DNA of 64,000 nt from Mycolicibacterium goodii (GCF_001187505.1 NZ_CP012150.1:2170001-2234000), one strand, 5' to 3'. Counted from the first letter of the stretch, positions 8,607-18,597 are shown. The notes: a model not told the origin generated them from the letters alone. Translations and numbers: made by a program.

Positions 8607-8620
8607 TCCACATACGTGGA
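8607..8620. promoter_or_regulatory. Inverted repeat, possible repressor site
   Basis: TCCAC-ATAC-GTGGA is a perfect 5-bp inverted repeat located about 16-30 nt downstream of the predicted transcription start and 25 nt before the lipoprotein start codon. The position suits a repressor such as the IclR protein encoded in the same operon. Confidence 0.4.
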
Positions 8621-8644
8621 CATCACTGTTCTGGAGGATCCGAC

Positions 8645-10207
8645 ATGCGCCGAGCGCCGCACCCGCTGGCCCTCATCGCCGGCATGGCGATCATCACCGT
8701 CGGCGCCACGGCCGGCTGCACGGTCGCCAACACCGCGCACGGCGGATACGACCCCGGCACCCTGCGCATCGTGCTGCCCCAGGAGCCGCCCACGCTCGAG
8801 CCGTGTGAGAGTTCTCTGACCTCGACCGGTGTGGTGGTGCGATCCAACATCACCGAACCGCTCATCGAACGCGACCCGCAGACCGGTGACCTGCTGCCGC
8901 TGCTGGCCACCGGATGGCATCAGACCTCGCCGGACGAATGGACATTCGACATCCGGCGCGGTGTCACGTTCTCCGACGGGTCGCCGTTCACCGCGGCCGA
9001 CGCGGCGTTCTCGATCGACCGTGCGGTGAACTCCGATCTGCAGTGCAACGTCGACGGCTACGTCTTCGGCGATGACCCGCTGAAGGTCTCCGCACCCGAC
9101 GACCACACCGTCGTTGTGGGCACCACGAAACCCGATCCGATTCTGCCGCTGCGTATCTCGTTCATCGAGATCGTGCCGAAGACCACCAGCGTCACCGAGA
9201 AGGTGCGTGAACCGATCGGCACCGGGCCCTACGCGATCGAACGGTGGGAGTACGGGCAGAAACTCGTACTGCACCGCAACGAGAAGTACTGGGGCCCCAA
9301 ACCCGACTTCACCCGCGCCGAGTACCAGTGGCGCAGCGAGGGCAGTGTGCGCGCGGCCATGGTCGTCAACGACGAGGCCGACATCGGGACGTCGGTCGGA
9401 CCCGAGGACGGGGCGGGCGATCTGGGGGTGCCGTTCCCCAACAACGAGACCACGGCGCTGCGAATCACCGCGACCGAGGCCCCGCTCGACGATCTGCGCG
9501 TCCGCCAGGCGATCAACTACTCGGTGAACCGCACCGGCATCGTCAAGGCCCTGTTCCGCGGACTCGGTGAGCCTGCCTCGCAACTGATCCCCGAGGGCGT
9601 CGTCGGCCACAACAAGGACCTCGCGCTGTGGCCGTACGATCCCGACCGCGCCAAGCAGTTGGTCGACGAGGCCAGGGCCGACGGCGTGCCGGTGGACCGC
9701 GAGATCCGGCTGATCGGACGCAACAGCCAGTTCCCCAAGGTCACCGAGACCGTCGAGGTGATCCAGAACGAACTCACCAAGATCGGGCTGAACGTCAAGA
9801 TCGAGATGATGGACACCGCGGCGCAGCTGCAGTACCAACTGCAGCCGTTCCCGCCGAATGCCGGACCGTTCATCGCGTTGATCATGCACGGCAACCAGGC
9901 CGGCGACGCGGCGTTCTCCGTCGACCAGTACATGCGCAGCGACGGCGCCCAGAGTGCTTACGGCACGCCGGAATTCGATGCCAAGATCGAGGCGGCCGGT
10001 GAGCTCACCGGCGAGCAGCGCCAGGACGCATACGCCAAGATCTTCGCCGACGAACCCAACGAGATCGCGCAGTTCGCCTACATCGCACACATGACCGGTG
10101 TGCTCGCCAAGTCACCCCGGGTGGATTACCAACCGAACTCGGCGACCGGTGACGAGATGCGGCTGTCGCAGATGACGTTCGCGGCCGACCGCACCGACAA
10201 GCAGTGA
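8645..10207 (+). CDS. ABC transporter substrate-binding lipoprotein (SBP family 5)
   Basis: The 520-residue protein begins with a lipoprotein signal (hydrophobic stretch, then lipobox ATAGC with Cys near residue 23) and has the family 5 solute-binding fold used for peptides, nickel, opines and some sugar acids: LRIVLPQEPPTLEPC, ITEPLIER, FTAADAAFSIDRA, GTGPYAIERW and the C-terminal NEIAQFAYIAHM. GGAGG at 8633-8637 sits 7 nt before the ATG. It is the first gene of the importer operon. The operon's glucarate dehydratase suggests an acidic sugar or conjugate as ligand, but this is inference. Confidence 0.9.
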   Translation: MRRAPHPLALIAGMAIITVGATAGCTVANTAHGGYDPGTLRIVLPQEPPTLEPCESSLTSTGVVVRSNITEPLIERDPQTGDLLPLLATGWHQTSPDEWTFDIRRGVTFSDGSPFTAADAAFSIDRAVNSDLQCNVDGYVFGDDPLKVSAPDDHTVVVGTTKPDPILPLRISFIEIVPKTTSVTEKVREPIGTGPYAIERWEYGQKLVLHRNEKYWGPKPDFTRAEYQWRSEGSVRAAMVVNDEADIGTSVGPEDGAGDLGVPFPNNETTALRITATEAPLDDLRVRQAINYSVNRTGIVKALFRGLGEPASQLIPEGVVGHNKDLALWPYDPDRAKQLVDEARADGVPVDREIRLIGRNSQFPKVTETVEVIQNELTKIGLNVKIEMMDTAAQLQYQLQPFPPNAGPFIALIMHGNQAGDAAFSVDQYMRSDGAQSAYGTPEFDAKIEAAGELTGEQRQDAYAKIFADEPNEIAQFAYIAHMTGVLAKSPRVDYQPNSATGDEMRLSQMTFAADRTDKQ

Positions 10208-10235
10208 CGCCGTAGGCCTCCAGGAAGGTTCGAGC

Positions 10236-11165
10236 ATGTTCCCATTCGTCCGGCGCCGGATGTACACCAGCGCCCTGCCGCTGATCATCGTCCTGCTCGG
10301 GGTGTTCCTGCTGGCACGGCTCACCGGGGACCCCACCAATCTGTACCTCCCCGAGTCGGCGACCCCCGAGCAGCGCGCGGAGTTCCGGGCCGCCAACGGA
10401 TTCGACCAGCCCATCGGCACCCAACTGGTCGACTACTTCAAGGGTGTACTGCACCTGGACTTCGGCACGTCGCTGCGCACCGGTGAATCGGCCGCCGACA
10501 TGGCGCTGCGGGCGTTCCCGGCCACCCTGCAACTGGCCGTCACCACCATGCTGCTGGCGATCCTCGGCGCCGTCGTGATCGGCTGCTGGGCCGCCTACCG
10601 ACCCAACTCGCTGGCCGACCGGTTCTCCAGCCTGCTGTCGATGACCGCGGCGTCGATCCCGGACTTCTGGTTCGCCATCACCGGGGTGTGGCTGTTCGCG
10701 GTCCTGCTGGGCTGGCTGCCCACCTCGGGCGTCGACAACGGTGCGCTGTCGTGGATCCTGCCGATCGCGACGCTGATGATCCGCCCGCTCGGCGTGCTGA
10801 CCCAGGTGGTCCGCGGCGCGATGGTGTCGGCCCTGTCCGCCCCCTACATCCGGTTGGCCCGCAGCAAGGGCGCCGGTGACGTGCGTGTGGTCAGCCACCA
10901 CGCGCTGCGCAACGCGGCCGCGCCCGCGCTCACCGTGGCGGGCGATCTGGCCGTCGGACTCATCAACGGCGCCGTAGTGGTCGAGGCCATCTTCGGCTGG
11001 CCGGGCATCGGCAAGCTGATGATCGACGCGATCCTGCAACGCGACTTCGCGGTGCTGCAGGCCGCCGTACTGCTCACCGCCGTGAGCATTTTCGTCCTCA
11101 ACATCGTCATCGACGCCTGCTACGCACTGCTCGACGCCCGGGTGCGGGAACCGGCGAAGGTTTAG
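10236..11165 (+). CDS. ABC transporter permease, DppB-like
   Basis: This 309-residue inner-membrane protein has six predicted helices and the DppB/OppB signature: an N-terminal helix with GVFLLARLTGDP, the conserved LPES-like loop, and the EAA-type coupling loop near YIRLARSKGAGDVRVVSHHALRNA. It forms the transmembrane channel with the next permease. It follows the lipoprotein gene by 28 nt. Confidence 0.92.
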   Translation: MFPFVRRRMYTSALPLIIVLLGVFLLARLTGDPTNLYLPESATPEQRAEFRAANGFDQPIGTQLVDYFKGVLHLDFGTSLRTGESAADMALRAFPATLQLAVTTMLLAILGAVVIGCWAAYRPNSLADRFSSLLSMTAASIPDFWFAITGVWLFAVLLGWLPTSGVDNGALSWILPIATLMIRPLGVLTQVVRGAMVSALSAPYIRLARSKGAGDVRVVSHHALRNAAAPALTVAGDLAVGLINGAVVVEAIFGWPGIGKLMIDAILQRDFAVLQAAVLLTAVSIFVLNIVIDACYALLDARVREPAKV

Positions 11166-11173
11166 GAGCCGCC

Positions 11174-11267
11174 ATGAGCACACAGATCGATCTGGTCCCG
11201 GCCAAGCCGACGACAGCCATCGTCGGCGCGGCCGACACCCGAGACCTCCCGGCGCCGCGACCGCGCG
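11174..11267 (+). other. Out-of-frame N-terminus of the DppC-like permease
   Basis: An ATG at 11174 preceded by GGAG (11164-11167) opens a sequence that looks like a normal DppC N-terminus (MSTQIDLVPAKPTTAIVGA...). It is one base out of frame with the permease body that begins at 11268. Removing a single base between about 11250 and 11267 would join them into a protein of about 330 residues. Confidence 0.6.
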
Positions 11268-12167
11268 GTGCTGCTGCGGATGCTGGGCAACGACCGCGTC
11301 GCGGCGACCGCCGCCTGCGTGCTGGGCCTGGTGTTCCTCACCGCGATCTTCGGCCCCATGCTCGTCGGCAACCTGGCCACCGACATCGACCTCGACAGCT
11401 CCAACACGGCGCCGTTCAGCCTGGCGCACGGGTGGGCCAACATCCTCGGCACCGACCCGCTGGGCCGCAGCATGCTCGCACGCCTGGTCGTCGCGAGCCG
11501 CACGACCCTGTCGGTCGCCGTTCCCGCCGTGGTGCTCTCGGCGGTCATCGGATCCGTGATCGGCATGTGGGCCGGCTACCACCGGGGCTGGCGCGAGACC
11601 GTCGCGATGCGCATCGCCGACGTCATCATGAGCTTTCCGTCGCTGCTGCTGGCCGTGGTGGTGCTGTACGTTTTCTCACCCAGCGCGGCCAACATCATCC
11701 TGGTGCTGGCGATCACGCGCATCCCGGTGTACCTGCGCACCGCCCGCGCCGAATCCGCCGAACTGCAGAGCCGGGTGTTCGTCGACGCCGCCCGCACCTT
11801 CGGCGCCGGTGCCACCTCGATCATCACGCGTCACGTCCTGCCGATCGTGCTGCCCACCCTGCTCACGGTCGCCACCCTGGACTTCTGCTACGTCATGCTG
11901 GCCGAGAGCTCGCTGAGCTTCCTCGGCATCGGCATCCAGCCGCCCGACGTCAGCTGGGGCCTGATGGTCGCGCAGGGCCGCACCTACCTGCACACCGCGT
12001 GGTGGCTGTCGTTCTTCCCCGGCCTGGCCATCGTGATCACCACGGTCTCGGCGACCATCCTCGCCGCGTGGGCGCGCATCGCCACCGACCCCGGCCAGCG
12101 CTGGCGCCTCACCGTCCCGCAGAAGCGGTTGTCCCGCTTCACCAAGACCGGAAGGGCCCTCTCATGA
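11268..12167 (+). CDS. ABC transporter permease, DppC-like, N-terminus apparently frameshifted
   Basis: The frame encodes a 299-residue DppC-type permease with helices near residues 15-35, 75-100, 110-140 and beyond, the motif TDPLGRSMLARLVVASR, the coupling loop FVDAARTFGAGATSIITRHVLP and SFLGIGIQPPDVSWG. Only a GTG at 11268, with no ribosome binding site, starts this frame. A good start with a binding site exists at 11174 in another frame. Either the permease is made from 11268 or from the ATG at 11280, or a one-base indel (real or a sequencing error) separates the true start from the body. The 3' end overlaps the ATPase gene by ATGA. Confidence 0.85.
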   Translation: MLLRMLGNDRVAATAACVLGLVFLTAIFGPMLVGNLATDIDLDSSNTAPFSLAHGWANILGTDPLGRSMLARLVVASRTTLSVAVPAVVLSAVIGSVIGMWAGYHRGWRETVAMRIADVIMSFPSLLLAVVVLYVFSPSAANIILVLAITRIPVYLRTARAESAELQSRVFVDAARTFGAGATSIITRHVLPIVLPTLLTVATLDFCYVMLAESSLSFLGIGIQPPDVSWGLMVAQGRTYLHTAWWLSFFPGLAIVITTVSATILAAWARIATDPGQRWRLTVPQKRLSRFTKTGRALS

Positions 12168-13189
12168 CCGCACCCGTGACGACACCCGCGACCGCCGTGC
12201 TGGACGATCCCGCCCTCACGGTCGACGGACTGTGCGTGGACATCCGCACCATCACCGGTACCGTGCGCGCGGTCGACAACGTGTCGTTCGAGGCGCACCG
12301 CGGCGAAACCCTGGCGCTGCTCGGCGAATCCGGCTGCGGCAAGTCGCTGACGGCCACCGCGCTCGTCGGCCTGCTCGAGCCCGTCGCGAGCGTGTCCGCG
12401 GGCACGGCCCGACTGGCAGACGTCGACCTGTTCAGCGCCGACCGCAGGACACGCCGCCAACTCGCAGGCACCGAACTGGCAATCGTGTTCCAGGACGCGC
12501 TCACCGCGCTCAACCCGCTCTACACGGTGGGAACCCAACTGGCCGAACCGTTCCGCATCCACCAGGGGCGCAGCGCCAAGGAGGCCCGGCGCAAGGCCGT
12601 CGAACTCATGGAACGCGTCGGCATCCCGCAACCCGAGTCGCGCCTGAACGACTACCCGCACCAGTTCTCCGGCGGCATGCGCCAGCGCCTGCTCATCGCG
12701 ATGGCCGTGGCGCTCAACCCCACCGTGCTGATCGCCGATGAACCCACCACCGCGCTCGACGTGACGGTGCAGGCGCAGATCATGGCGCTGCTGCGGGATC
12801 TGCGCAGTGAATACCACATGGCGGTGGTGCTGATCACCCATGATCTGGCGCTGGTGGCCGAGGAAGCCGACCGCGTCGCGGTGATGTACGCCGGACAGAT
12901 CGTCGAAACCGGTCCGGTGGCCGAGGTTTTCGCCAACCCCGCACATCCGTACACCAAAGGGCTGCTGGATTCGGTGCCGGTCAACGCGGTGCGCGGCGAG
13001 GCGCTGGCCTCGATCGGCGGATCACCACCGGAACTCAGCGCGATCCCGAAAGGCTGTGTCTACCAGGATCGCTGCCCGCACGCGGCGGACATCTGCGTGA
13101 CCAACAGGCCGCAGCTCGAAGGCGAGCACCGGCGCGCCGCATGCCATTTCGCCGGCCGGTTCGCAACGGGAGGAGAGCACCATGTCTGA
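12164..13189 (+). CDS. ABC transporter ATP-binding protein, DppD-like
   Basis: The 341-residue ATPase has Walker [10 protein letters not shown]-loop [11 protein letters not shown], signature FSGGMRQR, Walker B VLIADEPT and H-loop THD, plus the C-terminal oligopeptide-transporter extension with [15 protein letters not shown], whose cysteines resemble the iron-sulfur/oligopeptide C-terminal motif. It powers import together with the DppF-like subunit that follows with an 8-nt overlap. Confidence 0.92.
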   Translation: MTAPVTTPATAVLDDPALTVDGLCVDIRTITGTVRAVDNVSFEAHRGETLALLGESGCGKSLTATALVGLLEPVASVSAGTARLADVDLFSADRRTRRQLAGTELAIVFQDALTALNPLYTVGTQLAEPFRIHQGRSAKEARRKAVELMERVGIPQPESRLNDYPHQFSGGMRQRLLIAMAVALNPTVLIADEPTTALDVTVQAQIMALLRDLRSEYHMAVVLITHDLALVAEEADRVAVMYAGQIVETGPVAEVFANPAHPYTKGLLDSVPVNAVRGEALASIGGSPPELSAIPKGCVYQDRCPHAADICVTNRPQLEGEHRRAACHFAGRFATGGEHHV

Positions 13190-14183
13190 GCACCTGCTGC
13201 AGGTGCGGGACCTGCGCAAGTCGTTCCGGGTCGCGGGCAAGAACCGCCTGGTGGCGCTCGACGGCATCGACCTGCACCTCGACCGCGGCGAGACGCTGGG
13301 CCTGGTGGGTGAATCCGGCTGCGGCAAGTCCACATTGGCGCGCACGTTGATGATGCTGGAACGGCCCGACGCGGGCACCGTGACGTTCGACGGCATCGAT
13401 CCGTTCCGGCTGCGCGGCAAAGACCTGCTGGCCTACCGCCGCCGCGTGCAGATGGTGTTCCAGGATCCGTACGCATCGCTGAACTCACGCATGACCGCGG
13501 CCGAGATCATCGCCGAACCCTGGCGCAGCCACAAGGCCATGTACCCGCACCGCAAGGACCGCGACGCGCGGGTACGCGAACTGCTGGACATGGTGGGGCT
13601 GAGCGCACGAGCCGCGGACAAGTATCCGCAGGAGTTCTCGGGCGGCCAGCGGCAACGCCTCGGGATCGCGCGTGCCCTCGCGCTGGAACCCGACGTGATC
13701 ATCTGCGACGAACCGGTCTCCGCGCTCGACCTCTCGGTGCAGGCCCAGGTGCTCAACCTGCTCAACGACCTGCAGCGGCAGTTGCAGATCTCCTACATCT
13801 TCATCTCGCACGACCTGTCGGTGGTGCGGCACGTCGCCGACCGGGTCACGGTGATGTACCTGGGCCGCATGATCGAGACCGGCCGCACCGAGGACGTCTA
13901 CCGCAGACCCGGCCACCCCTACACCGCGGCGCTGATGTCGGCCGCACCGAAACTCGATGCCGCGCAACGGGGCGAGCGGATCCTGCTCAGCGGCGAGGTG
14001 CCGTCGCCGCTGAATCCCCCGTCGGGCTGCCGGTTCCGCACCAGGTGCTGGAAGGCCACCGACATCTGCGCGCAGACCGTCCCTCCCGGCGCCGTCGACC
14101 CGCAGGCAGGCGGGGATCCCGACGCCACCCACACCGCCGAGTGTCATCACCCGATGTATCAGGTGATGTCGGTTCCGGCGTGA
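13182..14183 (+). CDS. ABC transporter ATP-binding protein, DppF-like
   Basis: The 333-residue second ATPase has Walker [11 protein letters not shown]-loop [10 protein letters not shown], signature FSGGQRQR, Walker [13 protein letters not shown] and switch His in ISHDLSVV. The C-terminal region carries [16 protein letters not shown], the oligopeptide-type tail. It completes the importer (lipoprotein, two permeases, two ATPases). The TauE-like gene starts in its stop codon (GTGA). Confidence 0.92.
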   Translation: MSEHLLQVRDLRKSFRVAGKNRLVALDGIDLHLDRGETLGLVGESGCGKSTLARTLMMLERPDAGTVTFDGIDPFRLRGKDLLAYRRRVQMVFQDPYASLNSRMTAAEIIAEPWRSHKAMYPHRKDRDARVRELLDMVGLSARAADKYPQEFSGGQRQRLGIARALALEPDVIICDEPVSALDLSVQAQVLNLLNDLQRQLQISYIFISHDLSVVRHVADRVTVMYLGRMIETGRTEDVYRRPGHPYTAALMSAAPKLDAAQRGERILLSGEVPSPLNPPSGCRFRTRCWKATDICAQTVPPGAVDPQAGGDPDATHTAECHHPMYQVMSVPA

Positions 14184-14902
14184 CGGGCGCGGGCTATGCG
14201 GTGGTGGCCGCGGCGATCCTGTTGGCGTCGTGCATGCAGGCCTCGATCGGGTTCGGGATGGGCATGCTCGCCGCTCCCGTCGTCGCGATCGTCGACCCCG
14301 CACTGATCCCAGGCACGCTCATCATGCTGGCCACCGCCGTCACCCTGCTGGTGGTGGTGCGCGAGCGGAAGTCGATCGACCTCTCCGGCACCGGGTGGGC
14401 GCTGCTGGGCCGCGTGCCCGGCACGATCGCCGGTGCGCTGCTGCTGCTCGTCCTGCCGCAGAAGATGCTGGCGTACACCCTCGCGGCCGTCGTACTCGCG
14501 GGCGTCGCCGTCACGAGCCTCGGCTGGATCCCGGCGCCGCACCGCCGCAATCTCGTGCTCGCGGGCGCCACGTCGGGTGTGCTCGGCACCGCCACCGCCA
14601 TCGGCGGACCGCCCATGGCGCTGGTGTGGCAGAACAACACCGGTGCCCGGCTGCGCGGCACGATGAGCGGGTTCTTCCTGGTGGGTTCGGTGCTGTCGCT
14701 GGCGGTGCTGGCCCTCACCGGCGCCATCGACCACCACACCCTGGTGATGTTCGCGCTGCTGATCCCGGCCGTGGTCGCGGGATACGCGCTGTCCCGCTGG
14801 GTCAACCGGCACCTGGACCGGGATCGGCAGCGCTGGGCCGCGATCGCGATCTCGACCATCGGTGCGGTGATCCTGATCGTCCGACAGCTGATGGGAGGCT
14901 GA
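14180..14902 (+). CDS. TauE/SafE-family membrane transporter
   Basis: The 240-residue protein is almost entirely hydrophobic with seven or eight predicted helices and the TauE/SafE features [15 protein letters not shown] near the N-terminus and [14 protein letters not shown] in the middle. The family exports or imports organosulfur compounds or small organic acids. A GTG at 14180 overlapping the upstream stop gives a normal-sized protein. Being inside the operon suggests it moves a substrate or by-product of the same pathway; sulfur chemistry is not evident from the neighbours. Confidence 0.82.
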   Translation: MTGAGYAVVAAAILLASCMQASIGFGMGMLAAPVVAIVDPALIPGTLIMLATAVTLLVVVRERKSIDLSGTGWALLGRVPGTIAGALLLLVLPQKMLAYTLAAVVLAGVAVTSLGWIPAPHRRNLVLAGATSGVLGTATAIGGPPMALVWQNNTGARLRGTMSGFFLVGSVLSLAVLALTGAIDHHTLVMFALLIPAVVAGYALSRWVNRHLDRDRQRWAAIAISTIGAVILIVRQLMGG

Positions 14903-15715
14903 ATGTCCACCGACGATCCCATTTCGGATGCCGTGTCGGTGCGCAAGGTCAAGTCGGCGGTCCGCACCGTCGAACTGCTCGAGTACCTCGCCGCCCGGCC
15001 GGACCGGCCCACGCGCCTGCGGGAGATCTGCACCGCACTGGACATGCCGCGCAGCTCGGCGCACGCGCTGCTGCGCACCCTGGTGGCGCAGGGCTGGGTG
15101 CGTTCCGACGAGGCGGGAACCCAGTACAGCATCGGCGTCCGCGCGCTGCTGGTCGGCACCAGCTACCTCGACGCCGATCCCTATCTGCCGCTGATCGCAC
15201 CGTTTCTCGAGGATCTGCGCGGCGATCTCGACGAGACGTTCCACCTGGCCCGCCTCGACGGATACGACGTCGTCTACCTGGCGACGCTGGAGTCGCGGCA
15301 GTATGTACGCACCACCAACAAGGTGGGCCGCAGGCTGCCTGCCTACACCACGGCGCTGGGCAAGTCCCTGCTGGCCGAACGGTTCGGCGCGGACCTCGAC
15401 GCGCACATCCCGCACACGCTCGCGGCGTTGACGCCGCACACCATCACCGACCGCGCGGTGCTCGACGCCGCGCTCGACGAGGCCAGGGTGCGCGGCTACG
15501 CCACCGAGAACGAGGAGAACACATTGGGGACACGGTGTTTCGCGGTCGCGCTGCGCTACCAGCAACCCGCCCAGGATGCGATCAGCGCTTCGGTGCCGCT
15601 GGCCCGGCTCACCCCGGAACGCGAACGCGAGATCGTCGACGCCCTTCGCATGGTCTGCGACAAGGTGTCGCGGGTGGTGCGGCCGGTGGCCAACGGCGAC
15701 AAGTGGTTCGCCTGA
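14903..15715 (+). CDS. IclR-family transcriptional regulator
   Basis: The 270-residue protein has an N-terminal winged helix-turn-helix ([35 protein letters not shown]) and a C-terminal IclR effector domain ([46 protein letters not shown]). IclR members often control sugar-acid and aromatic catabolic operons. The start codon directly follows the upstream stop. It probably controls its own operon; the inverted repeat at 8607-8620 is a candidate site. Confidence 0.93.
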   Translation: MSTDDPISDAVSVRKVKSAVRTVELLEYLAARPDRPTRLREICTALDMPRSSAHALLRTLVAQGWVRSDEAGTQYSIGVRALLVGTSYLDADPYLPLIAPFLEDLRGDLDETFHLARLDGYDVVYLATLESRQYVRTTNKVGRRLPAYTTALGKSLLAERFGADLDAHIPHTLAALTPHTITDRAVLDAALDEARVRGYATENEENTLGTRCFAVALRYQQPAQDAISASVPLARLTPEREREIVDALRMVCDKVSRVVRPVANGDKWFA

Positions 15716-15741
15716 CCCGCAACGCTTTTCGAGGAGGAAAC

Positions 15742-17091
15742 ATGGCCGCACAACCGAAGATCCCGGTGGTCACCGAGATGACCGTGATCCCGATCGCCGG
15801 GTACGACAGCATGCTGCTGAATCTCAGTGGCGCACACGGACCCTTCTTCACCAGGAACCTGGTCAAGCTCACCGACTCCGACGGCAACACCGGGGTTGGC
15901 GAGGTACCCGGCGGCGAGGCCATCCGCCGCACGTTGGAGGAGGCACGGCCCCTTGTGGTGGGGCGCTCGGTCGGGGAGTACCACGCCGCGCTGGCGGCCA
16001 TCCGGGCCGCGTTCGCGGACCGCGACAGCGGCGGCCGCGGCGCGCAGACCTTCGACCTGCGGGTCACGGTGCACGCCGTCACGGCGGTCGAAGCGGCGCT
16101 GCTGGACCTGCTCGGCAAGCACCTCGACGTCCCGGTCGCCGCACTGCTCGGCGACGGACAGCAGCGGCAACGCGTGCAGGCACTCGGCTACCTGTTCTTC
16201 GTCGGTGACCGCAACCGGACCGATCTGCCGTACCGCTCACCCGACGACGAACCCGCCGGCGCCGACGAATGGCTGCGCATCCGGCACGAGGAGGCGCTGT
16301 CGCCCGACGCCGTGGTCCGGTTGGCCGAGGCCGCCCGCGCCCGCTACGGGTTCCGCGACTTCAAACTCAAGGGCGGGGTGCTGCCCGCGGCCGATGAGGC
16401 CAAGGCGGTCACCGCGCTGGCCGAACGGTTCCCCGACGCGCGGATCACGCTGGACCCCAACGGCGGTTGGCTGCTGCGCGACGCCATCGCGACCTGCAGG
16501 CAGCTCACCGATGTGCTGGCCTACGCCGAGGACCCGGTCGGGCCGGAGGGCACCTTCTCGGGCCGGGAGGTGATGGCCGAGTTCAAACGCGCCACCGGAC
16601 TGCCGACCGCCACCAACATGATCGCCACGGACTGGCGCGAACTGGGCCACGCGATCCGCGCGGGTGCGGTGGACATCCCGCTGGCCGATCCGCACTTCTG
16701 GACCATGAGCGGATCGGTACGGGTCGCGGCCCTGTGCGACGCGTGGGGCCTGACGTGGGGTTCGCACTCCAACAACCACTTCGACGTGTCGCTGGCAATG
16801 TTCACCCACGTCGCGGCCGCCGCCCCCGGTGACATCACCGCGATCGACACGCACTGGATCTGGCAGGACGGCCAACGCATCACCAAGCGGCCCTTCGAGA
16901 TCGTCGACGGCCACCTCGACGTGCCCGCCGCCGCGGGCCTCGGCGTCGAACTCGACGACGAACGCGTCGCCGCCGCCCACGAGCTGTACCTGGCGCAGGG
17001 TCTGGGCGCACGCGACGACTCCGTGGCCATGCAGTACCTGATACCCGGCTGGACGTTCGACGCCAAACGCCCCGCCCTGCAGAGGAGCTGA
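15742..17091 (+). CDS. gudD: D-glucarate dehydratase
   Basis: The 449-residue protein follows the E. coli GudD sequence closely as I recall it: [20 protein letters not shown] at the start, [21 protein letters not shown] (Lys208, Lys210, the base pair), [22 protein letters not shown] and the catalytic SHSNNH. It should dehydrate D-glucarate and L-idarate to 5-keto-4-deoxyglucarate. GAGGAGG lies just before the ATG. It is more canonical than the paralogue at 593-1864, and its place behind a solute importer suggests a dedicated uptake-catabolism unit. Confidence 0.93.
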   Translation: MAAQPKIPVVTEMTVIPIAGYDSMLLNLSGAHGPFFTRNLVKLTDSDGNTGVGEVPGGEAIRRTLEEARPLVVGRSVGEYHAALAAIRAAFADRDSGGRGAQTFDLRVTVHAVTAVEAALLDLLGKHLDVPVAALLGDGQQRQRVQALGYLFFVGDRNRTDLPYRSPDDEPAGADEWLRIRHEEALSPDAVVRLAEAARARYGFRDFKLKGGVLPAADEAKAVTALAERFPDARITLDPNGGWLLRDAIATCRQLTDVLAYAEDPVGPEGTFSGREVMAEFKRATGLPTATNMIATDWRELGHAIRAGAVDIPLADPHFWTMSGSVRVAALCDAWGLTWGSHSNNHFDVSLAMFTHVAAAAPGDITAIDTHWIWQDGQRITKRPFEIVDGHLDVPAAAGLGVELDDERVAAAHELYLAQGLGARDDSVAMQYLIPGWTFDAKRPALQRS

Positions 17092-17095
17092 GCAC

Positions 17096-18091
17096 ATGCA
17101 CGTCCTCGTCGCCGACGCGCACCTGGTACCGCACCGGGCCCACCTGGAGGCCGCCCTGCCCGCGGGAACCACCGTCAGCTGGCACGACCCCGGCGACCGC
17201 TCGGTCTTCGACCACCTGCCCGACGCCGAGGTCTACGTGGGCAGCCGGTTCACCGCCGACATGGCGGCCGTGGCGGACCGGCTGCGGCTCATCCACGTCA
17301 ACGGGGCGGGCACCGACAAGATCGACTTCGGGCATCTGCGGCCGGACATCCTGGTGGCCAACACCTTCCACCACGAGCAGTCCATCGCCGAATACATCGC
17401 CGGGACCGCGGTGCTGTTGCGTCGGGGCTTGCCGGCGCAGGACCGCGCGCTGCGGGAGGGCCGGTGGGCCACCCCGGGCTATGACCGCCGGATCCCGCAG
17501 CCGCGCACCCTGCAGGGCGCCCGCGTCGGCTACATCGGCTTCGGCCACATCGGCCGCACCAGCTGGAAGTTGTTGCGCGCCTTCGGCGCCGAGGCCGTCG
17601 CCGTCACCGGCAGCGGCCGGGTCGACGCGGCCGCCGAGGGGTTGCGCTGGGCCGGAGCCAGCGACAGGCTCACGGCGTTGATGACCGAATCCGACGTGGT
17701 GGTGGTGTGCGCGCCGCTCACCGAGCGCACCGTCGGCATGATCGGGGCCGACGAACTGCGGGCACTAGGCCCCGCGGGCGTGCTGATCAACGTCGGGCGG
17801 GGACCGCTGGTGGTGGAATCGGCGCTCTACGAGGCATTGTCGACGGGCGCCATCGCGGCCGCGGCGCTCGACGTGTGGTACCACTACCCGGACGCCGCGG
17901 GGGAGGGCAGGCCGAGCGAACTACCGTTCCAGACGCTGCCCAATGTGCTGATGACGCCGCACGTCTCCGGTGTCACGGCGGACACGTTCGCCGGGCGGGC
18001 CGGCGACATCGCGGCCAACATCGGGCGGCTGCAGCGCGACGAACCCCTGCACAATGTGGTGCACGGTCAGGCCGGGCACCAGTTGTCGTAA
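17096..18091 (+). CDS. D-2-hydroxyacid dehydrogenase
   Basis: The 331-residue dehydrogenase has the family's Rossmann motif GFGHIG, catalytic Arg in NVGRGPLVVE and a His in MTPHVSG. The usual Glu region reads LDVWYHYPD, which differs from the common LDVFxxEPLP pattern. The start codon is 4 nt after the gudD stop, so the genes are co-transcribed. It may reduce a 2-keto acid released in the same pathway. It is only distantly like the dehydrogenase at 7344-8321. Confidence 0.88.
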   Translation: MHVLVADAHLVPHRAHLEAALPAGTTVSWHDPGDRSVFDHLPDAEVYVGSRFTADMAAVADRLRLIHVNGAGTDKIDFGHLRPDILVANTFHHEQSIAEYIAGTAVLLRRGLPAQDRALREGRWATPGYDRRIPQPRTLQGARVGYIGFGHIGRTSWKLLRAFGAEAVAVTGSGRVDAAAEGLRWAGASDRLTALMTESDVVVVCAPLTERTVGMIGADELRALGPAGVLINVGRGPLVVESALYEALSTGAIAAAALDVWYHYPDAAGEGRPSELPFQTLPNVLMTPHVSGVTADTFAGRAGDIAANIGRLQRDEPLHNVVHGQAGHQLS

Positions 18092-18597
18092 CCGCCCTCG
18101 GGCCCCAGCATCCGCTCCAGGCGCGTGCGGTTGATCCGCGCCAGCTCGTTGCGGACCACCTTGCGCTCGGTCTCGGTGTCGTTGTGCAACCGCAGATCCA
18201 CGGCCGCGAGCACGTCGCGGGCACACGCGTTGCCGACGTGCATCACGAAGCCGAACCCGAACCGGTCGCAGTACCGTTTGGCGGCCTGGTCCAGCTGCGC
18301 CATCACGGCCGCCTCGTCGTCCCACACCGCGCACTGCTCAGCGCGCGACCGTGAACTGCGCGGGCGGCTGCCCACACACGGGTAGGCCTGCAGGATCGTG
18401 TCGATCGAGGCCTCGCCCAGGCTGAACAACAACTCGTCGGCCCTGCGGAACAGCGAATCGTGATCCGGGTACGGACGACCCTTGGCGAGGTCGGACGCCA
18501 GGGTCACGCTGCAGCAGCACTCGTACACCGCATGCACGGCCCGTCGCAGCGGCAATGCGTTGTACGCCTCGAGCCCCATGCCCTGATGCATCAACAC
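18067..18597 (-). CDS. OHCU decarboxylase (ureide pathway)
   Basis: The 176-residue protein has the OHCU decarboxylase landmarks: LEAYNALPLRRAVHAVYECC near the start, RPYPDHDSLFRRADEL, the catalytic-type segment with FGFGFVMHVGN and a C-terminal RNELARINRTRLERML. The enzyme converts 2-oxo-4-hydroxy-4-carboxy-5-ureidoimidazoline to S-allantoin, the last step of urate oxidation. No uricase or HIU hydrolase gene is in the window. Starts at GTG 18597, ATG 18591 or ATG 18579 are all possible. It overlaps the convergent dehydrogenase by 25 nt. Confidence 0.85.
   Translation of the reverse strand: MLMHQGMGLEAYNALPLRRAVHAVYECCCSVTLASDLAKGRPYPDHDSLFRRADELLFSLGEASIDTILQAYPCVGSRPRSSRSRAEQCAVWDDEAAVMAQLDQAAKRYCDRFGFGFVMHVGNACARDVLAAVDLRLHNDTETERKVVRNELARINRTRLERMLGPEGGYDNWCPA

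Larger units (their letters stand above)
8322..8644. other. Divergent intergenic region
   Basis: This 323-nt gap between the 2-hydroxyacid dehydrogenase and the importer operon contains no convincing gene. It holds two operator-like inverted repeats and a SigA-like promoter, listed separately. On the minus strand TTGGAC-N16-TCTTAC (8380-8353) is a weak promoter candidate for the dehydrogenase. Confidence 0.6.

Noticed and set aside
11174-13189. One long open frame spanning the permease and the first ATPase
   Set aside because: Only its start and its last third look like protein; the middle is an off-frame reading of the permease gene.
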